From: Candidatus Cloacimonadota bacterium
Lineage (GTDB): Bacteria > Cloacimonadota > Cloacimonadia > Cloacimonadales > Cloacimonadaceae
Assembly (NCBI GenBank): GCA_023230795.1
Contig: JALNWR010000013.1
Span: 1-21,392 of the forward strand
Length of the DNA stretch: 21,392 nucleotides
Direction: 5' to 3'
The notes beneath the pieces are model-generated. The model did not search any database, was not told the DNA's origin, and saw only the letters and a list, made by a program, of their open reading frames with translations. A program made the translations under genes and the position numbers. Of this stretch, positions 1 to 5,930 are shown piece by piece. The first letter of the stretch is position 1. Each line of letters opens with the position of its first letter.

Positions 1-54
1 AAATAACTTGACGAATTCTTCACCTTCATTTTTCTTTCTCTTTGGTTGAGTCAT
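1..54 (-). CDS. 5' end of unknown minus-strand gene (runs off the window)
   Basis: An ATG on the minus strand at 54-52 is preceded by a strong ribosome binding site (AAGGAG at about 61-66, roughly six bases upstream of the ATG). It opens 18 codons reading MTQPKRKKNEGEEFVKLF up to the window edge. The basic-then-acidic start is not enough to name a family. It loosely resembles the basic N-termini of IS3-type OrfA proteins, but that is a guess. Its start codon overlaps, on the other strand, the nominal start of the IS3 transposase ORF, so the two reading frames meet head to head here. Confidence 0.45.
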   Translation of the reverse strand, partial: MTQPKRKKNEGEEFVKLF

Positions 55-913
55 GATCTTCTCCTTGTTTTTTAGTTTAACCATCAAAACAGTGAGTTTG
101 ATTGGGCTCAACCTTTTTCTTCAGTTTGCTCAATTGCACTACCTCAATTTACACCAACCTTTGAGACACAACCCCTACTATTACAAGCCGCGCATAAATG
201 AGCTTGATTTAAAGCTAATGGCTAAGATTGATGAGATATACACACGAAGGCCTTTTTTCGGCTCCCGTCGAATAATGATGGAACTGAAGCAGTCAGATTT
301 GTCAGTTGGTAGAAGGAAAGTGCAAACTCTGATGGACAAAATGGGCATTGAAGCCATTTATCCCAAGCCTAATCTCAGCAAGCCCAATTTTGAGCATAGA
401 GTATATCCCTATTTGATCAAAAACCTGAAGATAGAGCGACCTAATCAGGTCTGGTGTTCGGACATAACCTACATCAGGATGACAAATGGTTGGCTCTATC
501 TGGTGGCGGTCATGGATTGGTTCAGCAGATACATTCTTTCCTGGGAGCTGTCAAATACCTTGGATACCGCATTTTGTGTAAGCGCACTGCAAGCTGCCCT
601 TGATATGGGAAAGCCTGAGATATTCAATACAGACCAAGGTTCCCAATTCACCAGCAACCTGTTTACAGCGGAACTATTGAACCGTGATATTCGGGTAAAC
701 ATGGATGGCCGAGGAAGGGCCTTTGACAACATTTTCATTGAACGGTTCTGGAGAACGGTAAAGTATGAGGAGGTTTATATCAAAGAATATCAAGCAGTTG
801 TCGATGCCTATTCAGGATTGAAAGGATTCATCAAGTTCTACAATGATGAAAGATTGCATCAATCATTGGGTTATAGATCTCCTTCTGAAGTCCACCATAA
901 AATCATTGCTTGA
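53..913 (+). CDS. IS3-family transposase OrfB (rve integrase core), N-terminus abnormal
   Basis: This is a DDE recombinase that cuts and joins IS ends. The HTH_21-like segment runs from about YYYKPR (residues 42-47) through IDEIYTRRPFFGSRRI (59-74). The integrase core carries D137 (WCSDITY), D194 (NTDQGSQF) and E230 (FIERFWRTVKYEEVY), giving the exact DD(35)E spacing of the IS3 family. The C-terminus YNDERLHQSLGYRSPSEV (263-280) is also typical. The first 40 or so residues are hydrophobic and unlike a normal OrfB start, where a '..C.LL...RS.YYYKP' segment is expected. There is no convincing ribosome binding site before the ATG at 53. OrfB is normally made by -1 frameshifting from OrfA, and no OrfA is seen here. 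The catalytic part looks intact, but the copy is probably not autonomous. Confidence 0.85.
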   Translation: MIFSLFFSLTIKTVSLIGLNLFLQFAQLHYLNLHQPLRHNPYYYKPRINELDLKLMAKIDEIYTRRPFFGSRRIMMELKQSDLSVGRRKVQTLMDKMGIEAIYPKPNLSKPNFEHRVYPYLIKNLKIERPNQVWCSDITYIRMTNGWLYLVAVMDWFSRYILSWELSNTLDTAFCVSALQAALDMGKPEIFNTDQGSQFTSNLFTAELLNRDIRVNMDGRGRAFDNIFIERFWRTVKYEEVYIKEYQAVVDAYSGLKGFIKFYNDERLHQSLGYRSPSEVHHKIIA

Positions 914-1035
914 CGGAATTTGGGATTTGGAATCCAATGCTTCTGGAAGAAAAACTTGAGGGAAGGAAGGTGCAGTCTTTGCCCTTTCTTCTTTCAAGAA
1001 ATATGAAAAACTACACCTTAAAGATACCGGGATTT

Positions 1036-1060
1036 TGTCCTAACGAAGTGATCCACTTCA
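1036..1060 (-). repeat. Putative right terminal inverted repeat of the IS3-family element
   Basis: Read from the outside in, the sequence begins TGAAGTGGATCACTTCG and continues TTAGGACA. It starts with the TG dinucleotide and has the 'TGAAGTGA/GACCC'-like opening common in IS150/IS3 subgroup ends. The outermost three bases (1058-1060) serve as the TGA stop codon of the adjacent minus-strand gene. The partner repeat is not in the window, so the exact tip is inferred from the pattern alone. Confidence 0.5.
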
Positions 1061-1504
1061 AATATGCTGATTAATTGGTCTATTTGTAGTTTGTTCTCCA
1101 GGAGGAACAATTATATCTGTGTTTGCAACATAATATAGCGATGATATTTTTTCAAAATCACTAAGATTTCTAACTGGACGTTGATCTTGATGCAATTGAT
1201 ACTGCCCCGTCTCGCTATCAATAAACACATAAGAACAAGGATGTGCCCACCCGAAAGCAGGTGCCTCGTCAATAAAGGCAACCCAGTTGCTATCATATGG
1301 TGTCATAACAGAGTATCCTGTACATGCAACATTTTCATTGTATGGTAACAACTCATTAAAAAAATAGACATCTACTTGTCCAATCCGATCGGAAACAATG
1401 TTTGTGAGCAGTAGGTTTTCCGCATCATTTCTGCTTAGATCAGCAAAACACAGAGTCGTGCTGATCAATAGAAGCGCGAAAAATAACGTTATTTTCTTGT
1501 TCAT
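1058..1504 (-). pseudogene. Small secreted protein, probably 3'-truncated by the IS insertion
   Basis: The 148-residue ORF has a clear signal peptide (MNKK, hydrophobic core 5-18, likely cleavage after CFA at 19-21) and a good ribosome binding site (AAGGAG, seven bases before ATG). The mature part has no enzyme motif I recognise. The stretch WVAFIDEAPAFGWAHPCSYVFID (residues 74-96, followed by SETG) resembles an N-terminal segment I associate with larger secreted proteins of Cloacimonadota-like bacteria; this is from memory, not a search. Its last residues PINQHI and stop TGA fall exactly at the IS right tip, so the original protein was probably longer. It follows the FG-GAP gene by only 13 bp and is likely co-transcribed with it. 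It could alternatively be an intact short protein that merely ends there. Confidence 0.6.
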
Positions 1505-1517
1505 TGAATACTCCTTT

Positions 1518-2924
1518 TTACTTGGTTTTAAGAATTTTTGTTGAAGATACTAACCCAGAGTGATTAACATATCTACAAATATAAATCCCTGGGGCAGCAA
1601 ATTTCTCATCATTGGTTAATCCATCCCAGATGACCTCATCTTTTCCGTTAAGTCCGGATAGATTACGAATCAACTGTCCTTTGATATTATAAATAGACAG
1701 TTTCTCTGAATTATGTTTCGATTTGGGAGACAGAGTAAAATAAGTTGAAGTGAGGAAAGGATTAGGATGATTTGTTAGGATAGAAACATCAGGAGGAGGT
1801 AGATGTTCATCTGTGATAGAAACTGGATCTTCCCTGAAATGGCCTTGGCCGTCTCCGAAAAGGATTGTTAAGTATCCGTATCCGTTTTCTCCGCACATAA
1901 TGATGATATCTTGATATCCATCGTTGTTAATATCAGCTATTTGAGCCCCTGAGGACTGACCAATTTCAGGGAATACAAGCATAGATTCGCTGTAAGTATA
2001 GTTCCCAAGATTCGTAAAGAGGTGCCTGGCAATCTTAAAGTCAGCCATATTGTCATTGTTATAATCCATAACCTGGATTCCACCTAAAAACTCATTCAGA
2101 TACTGATACACCTGTTCTATCTGACCGTTGACCAATTTGTAGATCCTAACTGGAAAGACATAACCACCAGGGGGTATCTCCAATGTAAATATCTCATTTA
2201 CTCCGTCATTATCGGCATCTCCAAGCTTTACATAACTATGAAAGGTCATATTGTTTAGCGCAATCTGCTGCCATCCAGCATCAGTATAATCAAATATTGT
2301 CAGTGGCTGACCGGCAAAAACAACTTCATCATCACCGTCATTATCCACATCTCCTATGCAAATATCCTGGGGAGCAAAATCAAGGGGGCATTGATATAAG
2401 GGCAGGAACTGATCAGGTCCATTACTAACTAAAGCCCATACATAATACGATGCCCAAGAATAGAAGATAATATCACCATACCCATCCCCATTTACATCGC
2501 CTGTCCTGATTTCATTATAGTGACCATCACCTAAAAATGGAAAATCAATGTGGGAGGCAAAGGAACCATTCTGATTATAATAAACTCTTGCAAACTGATT
2601 TTCTTCTCTACTTACTGAATGATTGCAGACAATATCCGGGTACTCATCATCATTCATATTTTCGAGTTGAATACAATTTTGTACTTCTCCAAACACAAAT
2701 GATGAATCAGCATAGGTAAAGGCACCGTTCGAATAATTGTAGAGGACAGTGAAAGATGGCGCAGATGAAGTATCATAGAATACATGCCCCACCACAATAT
2801 CCTTAAATCCATTTTGGTCTATATCACCGATGGCAATAGAATAAACACCCCGCGTCAGAGGAATTACTACCGACAAACAGGTACATGCTACTATAAGCAT
2901 CAAGACTGAGCAAAGAATCTTCAT
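1518..2924 (-). CDS. Secreted FG-GAP/VCBS repeat protein with Por-type (T9SS-like) C-terminal sorting domain
   Basis: The protein has 468 residues and an N-terminal signal peptide (MKILCSVLMLIVACTCLS). Seven FG-GAP-like repeats each carry an aspartate-rich calcium-binding loop: GDIDQNGFKD (33-42), ENMNDDEYPD (88-97), GDVNGDGYGD (142-151), GDVDNDGDDE (191-200), GDADNDGVNE (235-244), MDYNNDNMAD (286-295) and ADINNDGYQD (330-339). This suggests a beta-propeller of about seven blades. After a proline linker (376-379) comes NHPNPF (385-390) and a beta-sandwich tail with LSIYNIKGQLIR, VIWDG and APGIYICRY, the layout of the type A C-terminal sorting domain used by type IX secretion. It is probably exported to the cell surface. 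The ligand is unknown. The gene heads a two-gene unit and has its own promoter. Confidence 0.85.
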   Translation of the reverse strand: MKILCSVLMLIVACTCLSVVIPLTRGVYSIAIGDIDQNGFKDIVVGHVFYDTSSAPSFTVLYNYSNGAFTYADSSFVFGEVQNCIQLENMNDDEYPDIVCNHSVSREENQFARVYYNQNGSFASHIDFPFLGDGHYNEIRTGDVNGDGYGDIIFYSWASYYVWALVSNGPDQFLPLYQCPLDFAPQDICIGDVDNDGDDEVVFAGQPLTIFDYTDAGWQQIALNNMTFHSYVKLGDADNDGVNEIFTLEIPPGGYVFPVRIYKLVNGQIEQVYQYLNEFLGGIQVMDYNNDNMADFKIARHLFTNLGNYTYSESMLVFPEIGQSSGAQIADINNDGYQDIIIMCGENGYGYLTILFGDGQGHFREDPVSITDEHLPPPDVSILTNHPNPFLTSTYFTLSPKSKHNSEKLSIYNIKGQLIRNLSGLNGKDEVIWDGLTNDEKFAAPGIYICRYVNHSGLVSSTKILKTK

Positions 2925-2979
2925 AATTACTTTATCCTCACTATTTAAATCTGATTGAGACAGGACTGATCAATAACAC

Positions 2980-3008
2980 ATAAGAAAATAACTAATGAAA
3001 AATGTCAA
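2980..3008 (-). promoter_or_regulatory. Sigma-70-like promoter for the FG-GAP protein gene
   Basis: On the minus strand a perfect TTGACA (3008-3003) is followed by a 17-base AT-rich spacer and TCTTAT (2985-2980, four of six matches to TATAAT). Transcription would start near 2973, about 50 bases before the ATG at 2924. The gene's ribosome binding site GAGGA lies 11 or so bases from the ATG. This is a pattern match only. Confidence 0.5.
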
Positions 3009-3056
3009 GCACATTTTTATACGGTTAGCCCGGTTTTCTTCAAAGTTTGGCAGTCC

Positions 3057-3177
3057 AATTCTCCCTCATTCCGGACAGTTGATTATACATTGAACTACTC
3101 TTAATCAAGCGTTAACTATTAAGGCTTGATTAAGGGTGGATGAAGAAGTGATCGATGCTCTCAAGTGAGGGAGAACA
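3057..3177. repeat. Nested palindrome (two concentric inverted repeats)
   Basis: The inner stem CTTAATCAAGC (3100-3110) pairs perfectly over 11 bp with GCTTGATTAAG (3124-3134) around a 13-base loop. About 30 bases outside each arm, TTCTCCCTCA (3059-3068) pairs perfectly with TGAGGGAGAA (3166-3175), and the match extends imperfectly on both sides. The whole is roughly 120 bp with concentric symmetry. It could be a small non-autonomous mobile element, a structured RNA or a protein-binding site. The sequence does not decide between these. Confidence 0.6.
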
Positions 3178-3203
3178 GTTCAAAATTCATGGGATACTTA
3201 TGG

Positions 3204-3225
3204 TCTTTCGGCTGTCTTTCGGCTG
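3204..3225. repeat. 11-bp perfect tandem duplication
   Basis: TCTTTCGGCTG occurs twice head to tail (3204-3214 and 3215-3225), followed by a partial third start (GCTTT). It is most likely a slippage product next to the other repeats. No function is visible. Confidence 0.6.
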
Positions 3226-3257
3226 GCTTTACCGCTGGGCTAAGCTAATAGGCACAT

Positions 3258-3452
3258 GGATTCAGCGGATCAACGCGGATTATATGGTTTTATTAGAACT
3301 TTATTTGCGAAATTGAGGAGTATAATTTAGCTTTTCTTGATTCACGAAAGGAAGAGGGTAAAAAAACAGATAAAAAAACAGGCACTAATTCTTTATTATC
3401 CGTGTTGATCCGTTCAATCCGGCCAATCCGTGTAACTATCCGTGTAACTATA
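3258..3452. repeat. Inverted pair of 'GGATCAAC-CGGAT' dispersed-repeat units with tandem ATCCGTG copies
   Basis: The 23-base unit at 3258-3280 (core GCGGATCAACGCGGAT) recurs in inverted orientation at 3398-3420 with 20 of 23 bases identical (differences at unit positions 6, 8 and 18). The right unit continues into degenerate head-to-tail copies (ATCCGGCCA, ATCCGTGTAACT, ATCCGTGTAACT) to about 3452. Repeats of this 'atccgtgttgatccgttcaatcc' kind are, from general experience, scattered through many bacterial genomes and often border genes for 23S rRNA intervening-sequence (four-helix bundle) proteins. No such gene is readable in the 117-bp interior, so this may be an emptied or decayed element. 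Confidence 0.6.
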
Positions 3453-3631
3453 TAGAAATACACTTTTGAGCCATCCCAGGTGCATGTCTAAAAGCGAATA
3501 TCGGATATATGTACGCTGGGAGGAATTCCAGTAAGCAAAATGTTCTCAGGGTCGCTCATACTACATCTCCATATTTAATCTTGCTATTTCGATGCGTATA
3601 AAATTGGCTGGCTTATACTCTAATGGAATCT

Positions 3632-4111
3632 CTATGTCGCTTTCTTTCTTTGATACTTGCAAAACCTGAGCTTATATCCGCTTTTAGTATCAGCCTTATT
3701 ACAGTCTTCCTCTTGCCACTGCCGCCAATCTATCTGTGGAAATCTGCTGTCCCCATCAATCTCTGCCTCAATGTGAGTGATATAGAGCTCGTTTGCCAGG
3801 GGTAAGGCCTGCTCATAGATAGCTGCTCCTCCGATGATGAAGGCATCCGGTTCGTCTGCTATCGCTTCAGCAAGGCTATGATAAACCGTGGCATCTTTCA
3901 CTTGAAAAGAAGCATCCCTGCTCAGCACGATGTTCTTTCGCTTTGGCAAAGCCTTGCCTATGGAGAGATAGGTCTTGCGGCCCATGATGACGGTGTGTCC
4001 GGTAGTGATCCTCTTGAAATGTGCTAAATCTTCAGGGATGTGCCAGGGCATCTTATTGTCCTTGCCGATCACCCGGTTTTGGGCCATGGCTACGATGATC
4101 TTCAGGCTCAA
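3632..4111 (-). CDS. folA: Dihydrofolate reductase (TTG start)
   Basis: This cytosolic enzyme reduces 7,8-dihydrofolate to tetrahydrofolate with NADPH, supplying one-carbon carriers for thymidylate and purine synthesis. The 159 residues match the family length. Motifs in order: IIVAMAQNRVIGKDNKMPWH (5-24), the active-site acid D28 in IPEDLAHFK (25-33), the NADPH-binding VIMGRKTYLSIG (about 41-52), and the IIGGAAIYEQAL glycine pair. The frame opens with TTG at 4111, overlapping the mlaF stop by four bases (TTGA). The first in-frame ATG (M9 in the protein) would cut off the first beta strand, so TTG is preferred. It is the last large gene of the minus-strand run, and its translation is probably coupled to mlaF. 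Confidence 0.93.
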   Translation of the reverse strand: MSLKIIVAMAQNRVIGKDNKMPWHIPEDLAHFKRITTGHTVIMGRKTYLSIGKALPKRKNIVLSRDASFQVKDATVYHSLAEAIADEPDAFIIGGAAIYEQALPLANELYITHIEAEIDGDSRFPQIDWRQWQEEDCNKADTKSGYKLRFCKYQRKKAT

Positions 4112-4854
4112 AACTTCCCCACTTCAAAGAAATTATCGATTTTGGGGATACCTGCCGACTTGGCCTCAGCGAGGCTGCCATAAAAGAGCATTGTACCTTC
4201 ATCCAAAAAAATGATCTTATCCGCAATGCGGTGGATGGAGGCCAGCTCATGAGTCACGATCACAATGGTCATCTTGAGCTGCTCTTTGAGGCTGAGGATG
4301 AGCTCATCCAGGGCGGCAGAGGTAACGGGGTCCAGGCCGGCAGAAGGTTCATCACAAAATAGGATGTAGGGGTCCATCGCCAGTGCCCGGGCCAGACCGG
4401 CACGTTTCTTCATGCCTCCGGAGAGTTCGGAAGGGAGCATGTGAATAGCATCTGCCAATCCCACTAAAGAGAGTTTTATACGGATCATCCTGTCTATAAT
4501 TGTGGAGGAAAGCTTGGTATGCATTTCCAGGGGAATGGATATATTCTCATAGACTGAGATGGAATTCAGCAAAGCTCCATTTTGAAAGAGCATGCCGGTT
4601 TTCTTCAGCACCTCGTGGAAAGCGTGTTCATCCATCTGCAAAATCTCCTCACCCCAAAATTTCACGCTGCCGGAGGCGGGTTCATAGAGCCGCAGCATAT
4701 TCTTGAGCAAAGTGGTCTTTCCACAGCCGCTACCGCCCAGGATAACCGTGATTTCCCCTGGGAGGATATCCACGTTGATGTCTTCCAATATAGTCTTTTC
4801 GCCGTATTTGGCTACCATATTGCGGATTTCGATGACAGGTTCTTGCTTTTTCAT
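4108..4854 (-). CDS. mlaF: MlaF-like ABC transporter ATP-binding protein (MCE lipid transport)
   Basis: The ATPase subunit powers an MCE-type lipid transporter at the cytosolic face of the inner membrane. Seen in the 248 residues: Walker A GGSGCGKT (40-47), Q-loop Q91 in MLFQNGALLNS (88-98), signature LSGGMKKRAGLARAL (144-158), Walker B ILFCDEP (164-170, catalytic E169), D-loop SAGLDP and switch H202. The FQNGALLNSISVYENI segment is characteristic of MlaF/Ttg2A proteins rather than other importers. The ATG overlaps the mlaE stop (ATGA) and the end overlaps folA, so it sits inside a translationally coupled chain. No frameshift or missing residue is seen. Confidence 0.93.
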   Translation of the reverse strand: MKKQEPVIEIRNMVAKYGEKTILEDINVDILPGEITVILGGSGCGKTTLLKNMLRLYEPASGSVKFWGEEILQMDEHAFHEVLKKTGMLFQNGALLNSISVYENISIPLEMHTKLSSTIIDRMIRIKLSLVGLADAIHMLPSELSGGMKKRAGLARALAMDPYILFCDEPSAGLDPVTSAALDELILSLKEQLKMTIVIVTHELASIHRIADKIIFLDEGTMLFYGSLAEAKSAGIPKIDNFFEVGKF

Positions 4855-5930
4855 AAGTATAACAAACTAAATACAGCGTCAAAAAGGATAACCGCAAAGA
4901 TGGAGGTAACCACAGCAGAAGTAGTAGCTTTACCTACTCCTTCGGCTCCCCCTTGCACCCGAAAACCGTAGTAAGAACCGATGATCACTATCACCCAGGC
5001 GAACCAGATACTCTTGCCAAAAGATATTATGATGTCTTTGATGGAGATAATATCGATAGAACGGCTGATAAAGGTCTGAGGGGCCAGATCAAGCAGACCA
5101 ATGGCGATAATACCGCCACCTATCTCGCTAACCAGGATGCTGGCCATCACCAGAATCGGCATTACTATCGTGATGGCATGGAACTTCGGTACCACTACAT
5201 AAGATATGGGATTGAGAGCCATCATCTTCAAAGCGTCGATCTCTTCTGTAACCTTCATGGTAGCGATCTCAGAGGCAATAGCACTTCCGCTGCGACCGGC
5301 TACTATGATTGCTGTAATCAGTGGCCCCATTTCGCGCACCATGGTAATGGCCAGAAGGTCTGCTATAAAGATACTTGCACCAAAATTCTTTAGCTGGACT
5401 CCGGATTGGAGAGCCAGGATGAAGCCAATGATTAAAGAAAGCAAGGCCACGATGGGCAGGGCTTGGGAGCCAAGCTGAGCCGCCTGTTGAACCAGCGATC
5501 CCCGGCGTTGCTCTTTGTGGCTGAATATGCTTACTATGCTATAATAAAGGATCTCAGAGGCCAGGGTGAGCGCAGCTATAAGCTCTGTAACAAAGTTTAT
5601 GACGCTATCACCCACCTGCTCAAAAATGCCGATAATGGGGGCCTTATCCGCTTTGGGCAGATTCAGGGTACTGTAGGTGTCTATGACGGCTTGGATCTTA
5701 GGCGGCACTCTATCGAAAAGATACTTTTTCGGGTCTTGTGCCAGCTTATGATGTACTTCATCCAAAAATGCTACACCAGCGCTATCGATCATGGTGAGTT
5801 CTGCCAGGTCTATAGTGCTGAAGCTATCATGCTTTAGTAATCTACTGAGCTCTTTGGAAGCGACAGGTACGGTAAGGTTGTTTAGCTCACCTGTAAAAGT
5901 CAGGACATCATTGCTTAATTTCAGTTCCAT
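4851..5930 (-). CDS. mlaE: MlaE-like permease with N-terminal STAS (MlaB-like) domain
   Basis: This is the membrane subunit of the MCE lipid ABC transporter. Residues 1-95 form a STAS domain with the conserved ID-S-A-G loop (MIDSAGVAF, 47-55; S50 is the position that is phosphorylated or conserved in anti-sigma-antagonist-type STAS proteins). Residues 105-359 are a MlaE/YrbE permease: an amphipathic helix, hydrophobic segments around 157-178 and 185-212, the cytoplasmic coupling loop GSAIASEIATMKVTEEIDAL (215-234), then membrane segments at about 252-280, 305-322 and 337-357. In E. coli the STAS subunit MlaB is a separate protein that binds the ATPase; here it is fused, and no separate mlaB is present. 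The ATG shares one base with the preceding stop (TAATG). Confidence 0.9.
   Translation of the reverse strand: MELKLSNDVLTFTGELNNLTVPVASKELSRLLKHDSFSTIDLAELTMIDSAGVAFLDEVHHKLAQDPKKYLFDRVPPKIQAVIDTYSTLNLPKADKAPIIGIFEQVGDSVINFVTELIAALTLASEILYYSIVSIFSHKEQRRGSLVQQAAQLGSQALPIVALLSLIIGFILALQSGVQLKNFGASIFIADLLAITMVREMGPLITAIIVAGRSGSAIASEIATMKVTEEIDALKMMALNPISYVVVPKFHAITIVMPILVMASILVSEIGGGIIAIGLLDLAPQTFISRSIDIISIKDIIISFGKSIWFAWVIVIIGSYYGFRVQGGAEGVGKATTSAVVTSIFAVILFDAVFSLLYL

Larger units (their letters stand above)
53..1060 (+). mobile_element. IS3-family insertion sequence, right part; left part missing or rearranged
   Basis: The element contains a full OrfB catalytic core followed by about 145 bp of non-coding sequence ending in ...GTCCTAACGAAGTGATCCACTTCA. 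This matches the usual design of IS3-family right ends (terminal 5'-TG...CA-3', with the IR reading TGAAGTGGATCACTTCG from the outside). No OrfA-like frame and no matching left inverted repeat is visible between position 1 and the OrfB core: every plus-strand frame in the first 60 bases is closed or uncharged, and a minus-strand gene starts at 54. Either the left end lies outside the window with something inserted into it, or the element is 5'-truncated. The left boundary given is therefore only the start of the OrfB frame. Confidence 0.7.
2925..3631. other. About 700 bp without a convincing large gene; repeat-rich
   Basis: No ORF here has protein-like composition over any length. The region holds the promoter at 2980-3008, a nested palindrome (3057-3177), an 11-bp tandem duplication (3204-3225) and an inverted pair of dispersed-repeat units with tandem ATCCGTG copies (3258-3452). 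Downstream of folA, on the minus strand, there are two very short frames, 3662-3561 (TTG start, 33 aa) and 3559-3488 (ATG start, 23 aa, GGAG seven bases upstream). They are too short to call as genes. A weak hairpin with TCCCAG/CTGGGA stems (3474-3479 and 3516-3521) lies downstream of folA, but without a T-run it is a poor terminator candidate. Confidence 0.6.

Noticed and set aside
6..923. Similar CTTGACG(G)AATT at 7-18 and 909-921 as direct repeats flanking the transposase
   Set aside because: Only about 12 bases with a gap. The right copy lies inside the IS upstream of the better-supported terminus at 1060, so it is likely chance.
3398..3452. CRISPR-like array from the ATCCGTG tandem units
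   Set aside because: Units are short, degenerate and directly adjacent with no spacers of uniform length. No cas genes in the window.
3474..3521. TCCCAG/CTGGGA hairpin as terminator for the folA-containing operon
   Set aside because: Six-base stem with a 36-base loop and no T-run on either strand.
3623..3805. Plus-strand 60-aa frame across the folA end
   Set aside because: Antisense shadow of folA with no ribosome binding site.
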